Source: Roseitalea porphyridii (GTDB lineage: Bacteria; Pseudomonadota; Alphaproteobacteria; Rhizobiales; Rhizobiaceae). From it: a DNA stretch of 64,000 nucleotides. The notes beneath the pieces are model-generated. The model did no database searches. It worked only from the letters and a program-made list of their open reading frames with translations, and had not been told where the DNA came from. How positions within the stretch are numbered: the stretch's first letter is position 1; each line of letters begins with the position of its first letter. The stretch covers positions 2,480,001 to 2,544,000 of the forward strand of contig NZ_CP036532.1 of NCBI RefSeq assembly GCF_004331955.1. The letters are read 5' to 3'. Below are positions 18,743 through 27,997 of the stretch, in pieces. The position numbers were made by a program, and so were the translations under genes.

Positions 18743-19397
18743 GCGCGGACACGCGCGCCCTGGTGCGTCTGATGAGCTGGCTGTCGCCGGTGTTTCCGAC
18801 CGGCGGCTTTGCCTATTCGGCGGGCCTCGAGGAAGCGGTTGCTGTCGGCACGGTCGACAGCGAGCCCTCCCTTGCCGCATGGCTGGAGGCCGGCATAGCC
18901 CGTGGCGCGCCATGGAACGATGCGGTGCTGCTGGCCGAAGCGCACCGCGCAGCGGCGGACAGGGCCGTGCTCGCCGATCTGTCGGCGCTGGCACGCGCGC
19001 TTTCGGTCTCCGCCGGACGTCATCGCGAAACCGTCGATCAGGGCGCCGCCTTCCGCGATGCCGCCTCGGCCTGGATCACGCCGGATGCGCTGCCCCCGCG
19101 CGACACGCCCCTGCCGGTGGCGGTCGGCGCCGCCGCCGGCCTTGCAGACATCGCGCGCAAGGACGTGCTCGCCGCCTATCTGAACACGTTTGCCACCAAC
19201 CAGGTTCAATGCGCGATCCGCCTGTCCGTGACGGGCCAGTCGGGCGCGGCCCGCGTTCTTGCGGCGCTCGAGCCGGTCATCGCCAAGACCGCCGCCCGCG
19301 CCGCCGAGGCGACGCTCGATGATCTTGGCAGCTGCGCGATTGGCAGCGATATTGCATCGATGAACCACGAGATGCGCCAGCCCCGACTGTTCCTGTC

Positions 19398-19401
<4 letters not shown>
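18739..19401 (+). CDS. ureF: Urease accessory protein UreF
   Basis: A 220-residue UreF. It opens with [24 protein letters not shown], typical of the family, and ends [15 protein letters not shown], also conserved. UreF joins UreD and UreG on apo-urease and gates nickel insertion. It overlaps both neighbours by four bases, giving tight coupling of the yrhK-like gene, ureF and ureG. Confidence 0.95.
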
Positions 19402-20024
<623 letters not shown>

Positions 20025-20070
20025 GCATTTGCCCATTTGGTGGGCGTCCGGTCATTTGCGCTTGAAAACT

Positions 20071-20089
20071 GTGCAATTCCCGGTGCAAT
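20071..20089. promoter_or_regulatory. Direct repeat GTGCAAT upstream of the second ABC transporter
   Basis: GTGCAAT occurs at 20071-20077 and again at 20083-20089, a 12-base step. It is in the 108-base gap before the binding-protein gene and could be a regulator site. No regulator is known. Confidence 0.2.
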
Positions 20090-20132
20090 CTTTCCGATGA
20101 TCCGCGTTGGCGGCACAAGCAGGGAGACAAGA

Positions 20133-21140
20133 ATGCACAAACTGTTGGGAGCGCTGGCGGCGCTTGCGCTGACCGCCGGAACGGCCTTCGCCGAGACCGA
20201 TATCAAGTTCACGCTCGACTGGAAGTTCGAGGCGCCGTCGGCGCCCTTCTTCATCGCGCTCGACGAAGGCTATTTCGCAGAAGAGGGCCTGAACGTGACG
20301 ATCGACTCCGGTGCGGGCAGCCGCGAGAGCATTCCGCGCGTGGCGACGGGCGCCTACGACATGGGATTCGGCGACGTCAATGCGCTGATCAAGTTCCTGG
20401 AGGAAAACCCCGACCAGCAGGTCAAGGCGGTGATGATGGCCTATGAGCGTCCGCCCTTCGCGGTGATCGGCCTGAAGAGCCAGGGCATCACCGAGGATCC
20501 CAAGTCGCTCGAAGGCAAGACGCTGGGCGCCCCGCCGCCCGATGCCGCCTTCGGCCAGTGGCCCGCCTTCGTCGAAGCCGCCGGCATCGACACATCGAAC
20601 ATCACCATCGAAAATGTCGGTTTCCCCGTGCGCGAGCCGATGCTGGCCCAGGGTCAGGTCGACGCGATCTTCGGCTTTTCCTTCTCCTCGGTCATCAACC
20701 TGAAGGCGCAAGGGGTCTCCGACGACGACATCGTGCCGATCATGATGGGCGAGAACGGGCTCGACCTCTACGGCAATGTGGTGATGGTCAATCCGGCGTT
20801 CGCCGAGGAGAACCCCGAGGCGGTGCGCGGCTTCATCCGCGCGCTGATCAGGGGCTATCAGGATGCCGTCGCCGATCCGGCCTCGGCCGTCGACCATGTC
20901 ATCGAGCGCAACGGCGTTCTGAACCGCGATGTCGAGATCGACCGGCTCAACATGGCGATCGAACAGTCGATCAGGACACCGGCGGTGGTCGAGAACGGCT
21001 TCGGCGGCGTCGACATGGCAAAGCTGGGCGAGACGATGGACTGGCTCGCCATCTCCATGGACGTGCAGAACCCGCCGGCGCCCGAGGACGTGTTCGATCC
21101 GTCCTTCCTGCCGCCCGCCGAGGAGCGCATGCTGCCCTGA
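20133..21140 (+). CDS. ABC substrate-binding protein, NMT1/THI5-like (second system)
   Basis: A 335-residue periplasmic binding protein with a signal peptide ending AFA. The mature start (ETDIKFTLDWKFEAPSAPFFIALDEGYFAEEGL) is typical of NMT1/THI5 proteins for pyrimidine-type or nitrogenous ligands. The ATG at 20133 follows AGGGAG by seven bases. It is only distantly similar to the binding protein at 5813-6802, so this is not a recent duplication. Its position after ureG suggests joint use in nitrogen supply (inference). Confidence 0.88.
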   Translation: MHKLLGALAALALTAGTAFAETDIKFTLDWKFEAPSAPFFIALDEGYFAEEGLNVTIDSGAGSRESIPRVATGAYDMGFGDVNALIKFLEENPDQQVKAVMMAYERPPFAVIGLKSQGITEDPKSLEGKTLGAPPPDAAFGQWPAFVEAAGIDTSNITIENVGFPVREPMLAQGQVDAIFGFSFSSVINLKAQGVSDDDIVPIMMGENGLDLYGNVVMVNPAFAEENPEAVRGFIRALIRGYQDAVADPASAVDHVIERNGVLNRDVEIDRLNMAIEQSIRTPAVVENGFGGVDMAKLGETMDWLAISMDVQNPPAPEDVFDPSFLPPAEERMLP

Positions 21141-21246
21141 CCGGCGGCAATGGCGATCAACTTCAACGCGCCGGATGTGGACAAAGCCCGCATCCGGCGT
21201 TTGAGTGGGCAAGGCCGCCGACAAGGGCGGCGGGCAGGAAACCGGT

Positions 21247-22053
21247 GTGAGCAACCACCTCGTCACCATCGATGATGTCGACATGCGCTATGGCGGCGAG
21301 ACCGGCACGCTGGCCGTCTCCGGCCTTTCGCTGCATGTCGAAAAGGGCGAGTTCACCGCCGTCGTCGGCCCGTCGGGCTGCGGCAAGTCCACCCTGATGA
21401 AGCTGGTGACCGGCCTGCACATCCCCCAGCAGGGGGTGATCACGGTCGCCGGCAAGGAAGTGACCGAACCGGTCTCGATCGTCGGCATGGCGTTCCAGAA
21501 CCCCACGCTCCTGCCGTGGCGGACCACGCTCGACAACATCCTGCTGCCGCTCGAGATCGTCCAGCGCCATCGCCGGCGGCTGCGCGCCAACAAGGCCGAA
21601 TATGTCGAAAGGGCCGAGCATCTGCTGGAGACGGTCGGCCTGAAGGGCTTCGGCGACAAATATCCGTGGGAGCTCTCCGGCGGCATGCAGCAGCGTGCGA
21701 ACCTGTGCCGCGCGCTGATCCACGAGCCCGAACTGCTGATGCTCGACGAGCCGTTCGGCGCGCTCGACGCGTTCACGCGCGAGGAGCTGTGGTGCGTGAT
21801 CCGCGACCTGCACCACGAGACCGACGTGACGATCCAGCTCGTCACCCACGATCTGCGCGAGGCGGTCTTCCTCGCCGACCGGATCTTCGTGATGAGCGCC
21901 CGTCCCGGCCGCATCATCGAGACGCACACCGTGCCGTTCGAGCGCCCGCGCGACCTCGAAGTGATGTACACGCCGCAATTCACCGACCTCGTGCACGATC
22001 TGCGCGGCCTGATCGCGGCGGCGCGCACCGAACAGCTCGAGGCCGCCGCATGA
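21247..22053 (+). CDS. ABC transporter ATP-binding protein (second system)
   Basis: A 268-residue ATPase of the SsuB/TauB class. Motifs are Walker A GPSGCGKST, Q-loop MAFQNPTLLPW, signature LSGGMQQR, Walker B LLMLDEPFGALD and THDLREAVF. I prefer the GTG at 21247, seven bases after AGGA; an upstream in-frame GTG at 21205 has no visible ribosome site. The last codons overlap the permease ATG by four bases. Confidence 0.9.
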   Translation: MSNHLVTIDDVDMRYGGETGTLAVSGLSLHVEKGEFTAVVGPSGCGKSTLMKLVTGLHIPQQGVITVAGKEVTEPVSIVGMAFQNPTLLPWRTTLDNILLPLEIVQRHRRRLRANKAEYVERAEHLLETVGLKGFGDKYPWELSGGMQQRANLCRALIHEPELLMLDEPFGALDAFTREELWCVIRDLHHETDVTIQLVTHDLREAVFLADRIFVMSARPGRIIETHTVPFERPRDLEVMYTPQFTDLVHDLRGLIAAARTEQLEAAA

Positions 22054-22919
22054 GCGCCGAACCGACCCAGGCCGACGCCGCCAAGCCCGCCGAGGCCCGG
22101 CGCGTTGAGGCGCGCCAGCGCGGCGAGGCCGTCCGCGCGGCAAAGCGCCGGCCCTTTCCCTGGGTGAAGGCGGCGCCCTGGCTCTACACGATCGGCCTGT
22201 TCCTGATCTGGGAGGCGAGCGTTTGGCTGTTCGCCCTCCCCCAATATGTGCTGCCCGCGCCGACCGTCATCCTGGGCGCGATCATCGACTACTGGCCGAC
22301 GATCTGGACCAATTCGGTGCAGACGCTCTACACCACCGTCGTCGGCTTTCTGATGGCGGTGGCCGGCGGCCTCGCGCTCGGCCTGCTGGTCGGCTGGTCG
22401 CGCTTTATCTATGCCGGGCTCTACCCGCTGATGATCGGCTTCAACGCCATCCCCAAGGTCGCCGTCGTGCCGATCCTGGTGATCTGGTTCGGCATCGGCG
22501 ACGTGCCGGCGATCCTGACCGCCTTCCTGATCGCCTTCTTCCCGATCGTAGTCAACGTCGCCACCGGCCTTGCGACGATCGAGCCGGAGATGGAGGACGT
22601 GCTGCGCGCGCTCGGCGCCAAGAAGCTCGACGTCATGCTCAAGGTCGGCATCCCGCGCTCGATGCCCTACTTCTTCGGCTCGCTGAAGATCGCCATCACG
22701 CTCGCCTTCGTCGGCTCGGTCATTTCCGAGACGATCGCGGCCAATGCGGGCCTCGGCCACATGATGCTCGCCGCCCAGAGTCAGTTCAACGTGCCGCTGG
22801 TCTTCGCCGGGCTGATCATGCTGGCCGTCGAGGGCATCGCCATGTACGCGCTGATGGCCTGGATCGAAAAGCGCACCACCGGCTGGGCGCACCGGTCGGG
22901 CATGGCGCAGGGGAACTGA
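22050..22919 (+). CDS. ABC transporter permease (second system)
   Basis: A 289-residue inner-membrane permease with an unusually long, charged cytoplasmic N-terminus (about 40 residues rich in Ala, Arg and Glu) before the first membrane segment. The coupling region VLRALGAKKLDVMLKVGIPRS is present. Its ATG overlaps the ATPase stop (ATGA), completing a binding protein, ATPase and permease set. Substrate class is as for the binding protein. Confidence 0.88.
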   Translation: MSAEPTQADAAKPAEARRVEARQRGEAVRAAKRRPFPWVKAAPWLYTIGLFLIWEASVWLFALPQYVLPAPTVILGAIIDYWPTIWTNSVQTLYTTVVGFLMAVAGGLALGLLVGWSRFIYAGLYPLMIGFNAIPKVAVVPILVIWFGIGDVPAILTAFLIAFFPIVVNVATGLATIEPEMEDVLRALGAKKLDVMLKVGIPRSMPYFFGSLKIAITLAFVGSVISETIAANAGLGHMMLAAQSQFNVPLVFAGLIMLAVEGIAMYALMAWIEKRTTGWAHRSGMAQGN

Positions 22920-22938
22920 GCGGGACGGGCTCCGGTCG

Positions 22939-23229
22939 CTAACCTGAAAGGCCGTACGACACCGCCAGCAGCAGCGCTCCGATCGCCATCAGAAGCGTAT
23001 CCTGCGCAGAGAAGCTGTTGCGCTCGCGATCGTATCCATTGGCGATCGCCTCGCCGAGCCGGGCGAAGCGCCGGGCCATGGTCTCCGGAACCGCCTGTCC
23101 ATCGGGGCGCAAAGGCGCCTCACGGTTGCGTGTTCGCTTGATCTTCAGGCGAGAAAGCTGGTCCCTGAACGGTGGCACGAACAGGCAGAGCGACCCGATC
23201 AGTCCCGACAAGGCCGATGCGTCCAGCAT
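22939..23229 (-). CDS. Small membrane protein in XRE operon
   Basis: A 96-residue protein with a hydrophobic N-terminus (residues 5-20) and a C-terminal membrane segment (about 78-95), joined by a basic linker. I recognise no family. Its ATG overlaps the stop of the XRE regulator gene by one base (TAATG), so it is coupled to it and probably functions with it. Confidence 0.55.
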   Translation of the reverse strand: MLDASALSGLIGSLCLFVPPFRDQLSRLKIKRTRNREAPLRPDGQAVPETMARRFARLGEAIANGYDRERNSFSAQDTLLMAIGALLLAVSYGLSG

Positions 23230-23645
23230 TACGGACGCTCCATCATGTCCTTCGCCGCCGGCGCGGCGGCATTCAGGGCGAAGACGTCGGCCGGATCGAG
23301 ACCGATTGCCATCGCATAGCGAAGCAGCGTCTCCAGGCCGACATCGACGGACCCCGATTCCAGTCGCGAAACGGCCGACTGGGAGGTCTGCATCGCCCGT
23401 GCGACCGCCACCTGGCTGATCTCGCGGCGGGCCCGCTCCTGTGCCAGCGCGCCAATGATCGAACGCGCACCCTGCTCGGCGCGTTCGCGCACCGCTTGCG
23501 CTTCGGCCACTTGAGGAAAACGCTCGTCGAGCGTCGTCAGATAATCGCGCAGACGGGATCGTCCGGCGGCATCAGCGCTCGGACGTGCACGGACGGGTTG
23601 GTCGTCCTTACGTTCGATAGCATGTTCGGTCGTTGGCTTGGCCAT
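23229..23645 (-). CDS. XRE-family helix-turn-helix regulator
   Basis: A 138-residue protein. The DNA-binding HTH is near residues 73-123 (QERARREISQVAVARAM, TSQSAVSRLESG). An N-terminal extension (about 60 residues, with LRDYLTTLDERFPQVAEAQAVRE) may mediate partner binding. Such proteins often act as antitoxins or phage-like repressors. A candidate operator lies just upstream. It is the middle gene of a likely three-gene operon with an unknown protein upstream and a membrane protein downstream. Confidence 0.8.
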   Translation of the reverse strand: MAKPTTEHAIERKDDQPVRARPSADAAGRSRLRDYLTTLDERFPQVAEAQAVRERAEQGARSIIGALAQERARREISQVAVARAMQTSQSAVSRLESGSVDVGLETLLRYAMAIGLDPADVFALNAAAPAAKDMMERP

Positions 23646-23655
23646 GACTGCTCAT

Positions 23656-23671
23656 ATATCACATTCGATAT
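23656..23671. promoter_or_regulatory. Inverted repeat ahead of the XRE gene
   Basis: ATATC at 23656-23660 and GATAT at 23667-23671 form an inverted repeat with a six-base centre, 10 bases before the XRE start codon and within an A+T-rich, promoter-like stretch. It is a plausible autoregulatory operator. Confidence 0.35.
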
Positions 23672-23721
23672 GTTTCTCAAAGTCCTGTGGAGCGAATGCA
23701 CCGAAGGCGGCCGACGATGCA

Positions 23722-24075
23722 TCAAATCCCAAGTTCGCGCTCGATCATCAGGATGATCCTGCCAACAGCTTCATCGACCGCACGGACCGAGGAAAGATCA
23801 AACGAGAGCACGCTGAACCGGACGGCGATACCACGACGGTCGACATGCAGCAGAATACCGGTACCATCCGTCTTCGCCAGTAAATGGCGCCGCGGCACGA
23901 GATAGACGCTGACCGCTTCGTCACCCCGCAAATACTCCGTTCTGATTTCACCACCGTTCATCAGATCGGCGAGGCAGGCGCGCAGTTGATCGGCAATGAC
24001 AGGCTGATCATGGGCGAGCCGATCGAACCAATCCGAGAATTCGGAAAAGAGTTCATCGTCGAAATCAATGAGCAT
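23722..24075 (-). CDS. Hypothetical protein (117 aa) upstream of the XRE gene
   Basis: A 117-residue soluble, acidic protein starting MLIDFDDELFSEFSDWFDRLA. It contains EYLRGDEAVSVYLVPRRHLL and a C-terminal helix ending ILMIERELGI. I recognise no family. An earlier GTG at 24120 overlaps the stop of the upstream hydrolase gene and would add 15 residues. With the XRE regulator and small membrane protein it forms a cassette. A toxin-like role is possible but not shown by any motif. Confidence 0.55.
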   Translation of the reverse strand: MLIDFDDELFSEFSDWFDRLAHDQPVIADQLRACLADLMNGGEIRTEYLRGDEAVSVYLVPRRHLLAKTDGTGILLHVDRRGIAVRFSVLSFDLSSVRAVDEAVGRIILMIERELGI

Positions 24076-24116
24076 TACCAAGCCCGTCCCTGGCGAAGAG
24101 CCGAGTCTTAGCTGCT

Positions 24117-24980
24117 TCACAAGCCGATCGCCATCCCGTCCTGACCGATATGCAGCGGGCCTTCGTAGCCGCCCGCCCGCACCGCGCGCTCCCAGTTGTC
24201 GTTGCCGATCGCCGGATCGTCGACCGGGATGAGGTGGTTGAGCGCCAGCGCCCTGACGCCCGCCTTCGCCGCAAGCCGTCCGACATCGACCGCCTCCGTG
24301 TGGCTGGCTTCCAGATGCGCCTTAAGCCGCTCGCCATTGCCGACGCGCGCGACCAGCCGGTCGACGCCCTCGGCGATCATCGCTTCATGGACGAGAAGAT
24401 CGGCGCCCCGCGCGAAACCGGCCATGCCGTCGAACGGCGCGGTGTCGCCCGACAGCACGACCGCCTTCCCGCCGGCCTCCAACTTCACCGCATAGCTGTC
24501 AGTGATCGGCGGATGGGCATTGCGGATGGCCGACACGGCCACGTCGCCGATCTCGGCGAAGACCCCCTCGCCGATCGTGTGCAGATGGACGAGCCCGGCG
24601 AGATCGGGCCGGCCTTCGTCGGCGATGCGCGTTTCGATATCGAACGCCATCGACCGCAGGAAGGCTTCCCAGCAGGCGGCGAGCCCGGCCGGCCCGTAGA
24701 CCGCGACCGGCGTCTTCAGCCCGGCGGTCCAGGCGGTATGGATCAGCGGGCCAAGCTCCAGATAATGGTCCGAATGAAGATGGGTGACGATCACGCTGGT
24801 CAGATCGCGCAGGTGCATGCCGGTGCCGACCAGCGCGCGCGTGACGCCCAGGCCGCAATCGACGGCGATCCTCTGGCCGGCCATCTCGACCAGCGTCGCC
24901 GTCGGCATGCGCACCGGCGCGCCCGGATAGATCGCCGGCCCGCCCTTGGTGCCCAGCAGCGTGACCCGGTCGCTTGCCAC
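24117..24980 (-). CDS. Metallo-beta-lactamase-fold hydrolase (RNase Z/arylsulfatase-like)
   Basis: A 287-residue MBL-fold enzyme. Metal motifs are VTHLHSDHYLELG (HxHxDH), IRNAHPPI, LSGDTAPF and EASHTEAV near the end. It resembles the RNase Z and PqsE/arylsulfatase-like branch, whose members act on phosphoesters, sulfate esters or lactones. I chose the GTG at 24980, right after the glpK stop; an ATG further in would lose the first strand. It shares the aquaporin-glpK operon. Its substrate is unknown. Confidence 0.82.
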   Translation of the reverse strand: MASDRVTLLGTKGGPAIYPGAPVRMPTATLVEMAGQRIAVDCGLGVTRALVGTGMHLRDLTSVIVTHLHSDHYLELGPLIHTAWTAGLKTPVAVYGPAGLAACWEAFLRSMAFDIETRIADEGRPDLAGLVHLHTIGEGVFAEIGDVAVSAIRNAHPPITDSYAVKLEAGGKAVVLSGDTAPFDGMAGFARGADLLVHEAMIAEGVDRLVARVGNGERLKAHLEASHTEAVDVGRLAAKAGVRALALNHLIPVDDPAIGNDNWERAVRAGGYEGPLHIGQDGMAIGL

Positions 24981-24982
24981 GG

Positions 24983-26479
24983 TCAGCGCCGGCTCAGCGT
25001 GCGGCTGACCGCGTCGTCCCAGCCCGCGATCTTGGCGGCGCGCGTCTCGGCGTCCATCTGCGGCGCAAACCGCCGGTCGCGCGCCCATGTGGCGGCGAAG
25101 CCGTCGCGATCGGGCCAGACGCCGGCGCGGCTGCCGGCGAGCCAGGCAACGCCCAGCGCCGTCGTCTCCAGCATCATTGGACGGTCGACCGGCGCGTCGA
25201 GCAGGTCGGCCAGGCACTGCATCGTCCAGTCCGAGGCGACCATGCCGCCATCGACGCGCAGCGTCGTCTCGGCGCCCTCCGCCTCGGGCCAGTCTCCATG
25301 CATCGCCTCGATCAGATCGCGCGTCTGGTAGCAGACCGCCTCGAGCGTGGCGCGGGCGATCTCCTCGGGCCCGGTCGCCCGCGTCAGGCCGAACATCGCG
25401 CCGCGCGCGTCGGCATCCCAATGCGGCGCCCCCAGACCCACGAAGGCCGGCACCAGATAGATGGTCTGCTCGGGATCGGACCTCTCGGCCATCTCCCCGC
25501 TTTCGGAGGCGTGTTGGATGATCTTCAGCTCGTCACGCAGCCACTGCACGGTCGCGCCGGCCATGAAGATCGACCCCTCGAGCGCATAGGTCGTCTCGCC
25601 GTCGAGGCGATAGGCGATCGTCGTCAGCAGCCGGTTCTTCGAAGGCACGCGGTCCGGCCCGGTGTTCAGAAGCGCGAAACAGCCCGTGCCGTAGGTCGAC
25701 TTGACCATGCCCGGCGCAAAGCAGGCATTGCCGATCGTCGCCGCCTGCTGGTCCCCGGCAACGCCGTAGATCGGCATCTCCGCGCCCAGGATATCGGCCC
25801 TTGCCGTGCCGAAGTCGGCGGCGCAGTCGAGCACCTCGGGCAGCAGCGCCGCGGGCACGCCCAGAATGGCGAGCAGTTCGTCGTCCCAGCGGTTTTCGCC
25901 GATATTGTACATCAGCGTGCGCGCCGCATTGGTCGCATCCGTGACGTGCCGGGCCCCGCCGGTCAGCCGCCAGATCAGGAACGTGTCGATCGTGCCGAAG
26001 GCGATCTCACCGGCCTCGGCGCGGGCGCGCAGCCCGTCGACAGTGTCCAGCATCCACTTGACCTTGGTGCCGGAGAAATACGGATCGAGCAGCAGCCCGG
26101 TGCGCTCGGTGAAAATCGGCTCGTGGCCCGCCTCCTTCAGCGCCGAACATATCGAGGCGGTGCGCCGGTCCTGCCAGACGATCGCCTTGCCGACCGGCTC
26201 GCCCGTCGCCCGGTCCCACATCGCGACCGTCTCGCGCTGGTTGGTGATGCCGATCGCGGCGATGTCCGAGGCGGCGATGCCGGCCTTTTCGATCGCGCCC
26301 CTGCAGGTCTCGACCGTGGTGCGCCAGATGTCCTCGAGATCGTGTTCGACCCAGCCGGATTTGGGAAAATGCTGCGGAAACTCCTGCTGGTCGATGCCGG
26401 CGATGGTCTGGTCCTTGGCGAAGACGATCGCCCGCGACGATGTCGTGCCCTGGTCGATGGCGAGTATGTATTCGCCCAT
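24983..26479 (-). CDS. glpK: Glycerol kinase
   Basis: A 498-residue FGGY kinase of the usual GlpK length. The ATP-binding start ([11 protein letters not shown]), GITNQRET, the substrate loop IVWQDRRT, and GVAGDQQAA with STYGTGCF are all conserved. It phosphorylates glycerol to glycerol-3-phosphate in the cytoplasm. The ATG at 26479 is set by the conserved terminus [11 protein letters not shown]. It follows the aquaporin gene by 78 bases on the same strand. Confidence 0.97.
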   Translation of the reverse strand: MGEYILAIDQGTTSSRAIVFAKDQTIAGIDQQEFPQHFPKSGWVEHDLEDIWRTTVETCRGAIEKAGIAASDIAAIGITNQRETVAMWDRATGEPVGKAIVWQDRRTASICSALKEAGHEPIFTERTGLLLDPYFSGTKVKWMLDTVDGLRARAEAGEIAFGTIDTFLIWRLTGGARHVTDATNAARTLMYNIGENRWDDELLAILGVPAALLPEVLDCAADFGTARADILGAEMPIYGVAGDQQAATIGNACFAPGMVKSTYGTGCFALLNTGPDRVPSKNRLLTTIAYRLDGETTYALEGSIFMAGATVQWLRDELKIIQHASESGEMAERSDPEQTIYLVPAFVGLGAPHWDADARGAMFGLTRATGPEEIARATLEAVCYQTRDLIEAMHGDWPEAEGAETTLRVDGGMVASDWTMQCLADLLDAPVDRPMMLETTALGVAWLAGSRAGVWPDRDGFAATWARDRRFAPQMDAETRAAKIAGWDDAVSRTLSRR

Positions 26480-26557
26480 GTCCGGTCCTCCCGTGCGTAT
26501 CCGTCGCGGCTGTTTAAACCGTTTCAGGACCCGATGGGAACGGGGCGGCACGCTTTT

Positions 26558-27232
26558 TCAGGACGTGGTTTCGACCCGGCCGGCACACAGCCAGCGCGCC
26601 ACGTAGACCGCGCAGGCCGCCCCGATCAGCTGCATCAGGATGAACAGCGGCACGTCGGCCGGCCTGATGCCGGCGAAGGTGTCCGACAGGCCCCGCGCGA
26701 TCGTCACCGCCGGGTTGGCGAACGAAGTGGAGGCGGTGAACCAGTAGGCCGAGGTGATGTAGAGGCCGACCCCCATCGGCACCGCTGCGGGGCGCACCTT
26801 CAGCGTGGCGAGAATCGTGAAGACCAGCCCGAAGCATGCGACCCATTCGGAGAACCATTGCGCGCCGCCGGTGCGCGCGGTGGTCGAGAACTGGATGAGA
26901 TCGTCGGCGAACATCAGGTGCGCCGCCCACACGCCGACGATGCCGCCGGCGATCTGGGCGAGCACGAAGCGCACCGCTTCGCCCGCGCCGATCTCGCCGC
27001 GCAGGAAGAAGGCGAGCGTCACCGCGGGGTTGAAATGGGCGCCCGAGACCGGGCCGAGCATGGTGATGAGCACGACAAGGATCGCGCCCGTGGCGATCGT
27101 GTTGGCGAGCAGCGCGACGGCGACATTGCCGGCCGCCAGCGTGTCACCCATGATGCCCGAGCCGACCACTGCGGCAAGCAGGAACGCGGTGCCGATGAAC
27201 TCGGCGCCAAGGCGCTGGGACGGGCTGGACAT
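26558..27232 (-). CDS. Aquaporin/MIP-family channel
   Basis: A 224-residue membrane channel with six helices and two half-helices carrying NPA boxes (HFNPAVT near residue 67 and FANPAVT near residue 171). Glycerol facilitators normally have an Asp after the second box (NPARD) and are longer; this protein has NPAVT, so it is closer to water or arsenite-type channels such as AqpS of rhizobia. Its position before glpK nonetheless suggests glycerol entry. A striking operator-like palindrome lies 18 bases upstream. Confidence 0.9.
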   Translation of the reverse strand: MSSPSQRLGAEFIGTAFLLAAVVGSGIMGDTLAAGNVAVALLANTIATGAILVVLITMLGPVSGAHFNPAVTLAFFLRGEIGAGEAVRFVLAQIAGGIVGVWAAHLMFADDLIQFSTTARTGGAQWFSEWVACFGLVFTILATLKVRPAAVPMGVGLYITSAYWFTASTSFANPAVTIARGLSDTFAGIRPADVPLFILMQLIGAACAVYVARWLCAGRVETTS

Positions 27233-27249
27233 GGAAGACCCTCGACCGG

Positions 27250-27285
27250 TGATACATCAATACATCATGGACTATTGATATATCA
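27250..27285 (-). promoter_or_regulatory. Operator-like palindrome with tandem repeat upstream of the aquaporin gene
   Basis: TGATACATCAATA (27250-27262) faces TATTGATATATCA (27273-27285), matching at 12 of 13 positions. The left arm lies in a perfect tandem repeat of ATACATCA (27252-27267). The A+T-rich site lies just before the aquaporin-glpK operon. It resembles winged-helix (ArsR-type) operators, but no such regulator gene is adjacent. Confidence 0.5.
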
Positions 27286-27332
27286 CGCCCGCGTCAACGC
27301 GAGCGCGTGTCGGGATCGGTTCGGGGGACCGG

Positions 27333-27806
27333 TCAGGCCCGGCCGGGCTTGGCTCCCGTCGGCGGGCCGGCCTCGATCATCGACAGAAGATTGATCACGG
27401 CCGCGCTCGGCCGCGCGAGATCGTCGACCGTATACTTTTCGAGCACCGCCAGAAACGCATCGAGCGCCTCGCGCAGCGCGGCGGTCAGCCGACAGTTCTC
27501 GATCAGCGGGCAATCGGCGTCATCGAGGTCGAAGCATTCGGCCATGGTGAAATTGTCCTCGGTCAGCCGCACCACCTCGGCCAGCGTGATCTCGCTTGCG
27601 GGCCGCGCCAGCCTTATGCCGCCATTGCGGCCGCGCACGGTCTGCACCACCCCGCCCTCGACCAGCGGATGCAGGATCTTGAACAGGAACGGTTCGGACG
27701 CCCCGTAGACGCGCGAGATATCGGCGACGCGGCTCAGCCTGTCGCCGCCGGCGGCGCAGAACATCAGGATGCGGAACGCATAGTCTGTCTGTTTGGTCAG
27801 CTTCAT
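27333..27806 (-). CDS. rirA: Rhizobial iron regulator, Rrf2 family
   Basis: A 157-residue Rrf2 repressor. The winged helix (MKLTKQTDYAFRILMFCAA to RGRNGGIRLARP) and three cysteines, C91, C99 and C105 (ECFDLDDADCPLIENC), match RirA, which senses iron through a [4Fe-4S] cluster and represses uptake genes when iron is plentiful. The ATG at 27806 is fixed by the MKLTKQTDYA terminus. It is divergent from fbpA, the same arrangement as in Sinorhizobium meliloti (recalled). Its target motif is present in front of fbpA. Confidence 0.92.
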   Translation of the reverse strand: MKLTKQTDYAFRILMFCAAGGDRLSRVADISRVYGASEPFLFKILHPLVEGGVVQTVRGRNGGIRLARPASEITLAEVVRLTEDNFTMAECFDLDDADCPLIENCRLTAALREALDAFLAVLEKYTVDDLARPSAAVINLLSMIEAGPPTGAKPGRA

Positions 27807-27879
27807 CGGTTCAGCTTTATCATGGTCGCAATCGGGCCGGAACGCAAAAAGCCCGCGCCGGCGCATCCGGCCATCAGAT

Positions 27880-27892
27880 TGGAATCGTTCCA
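27880..27892. promoter_or_regulatory. Palindrome TGGAA-N3-TTCCA in the rirA-fbpA intergenic region
   Basis: A perfect 13-bp inverted repeat (TGGAATCGTTCCA) lies 74 bases before rirA. It resembles, with a few mismatches, the ICE/Irr box of alphaproteobacteria, so Irr could control rirA. This is an inference from similarity. Confidence 0.3.
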
Positions 27893-27965
27893 GAAAAAAC
27901 TTCCAAAAATCGTCAACTTTATGGCCGGGCCCGCATTGACATCGGATTGGCGCTTCTACAAAACA

Positions 27966-27980
27966 TGATTGCCATTATCA
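27966..27980 (+). promoter_or_regulatory. Iron-responsive operator (IRO box) before fbpA
   Basis: The site is TGA at 27966-27968, nine bases, then TCA at 27978-27980, an exact TGA-N9-TCA match to the RirA-bound IRO motif. It lies 17 bases before the fbpA start, downstream of a TTGACA box at 27936, where a bound repressor would block transcription. Confidence 0.7.
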
Positions 27981-27997
27981 AGTTAAGGAGTGCCTCC

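Noticed and set aside
26558-27232. Calling the aquaporin glpF
   Set aside because: It is short for GlpF and lacks the Asp after the second NPA box, so a generic aquaporin call is safer despite the glpK neighbour.
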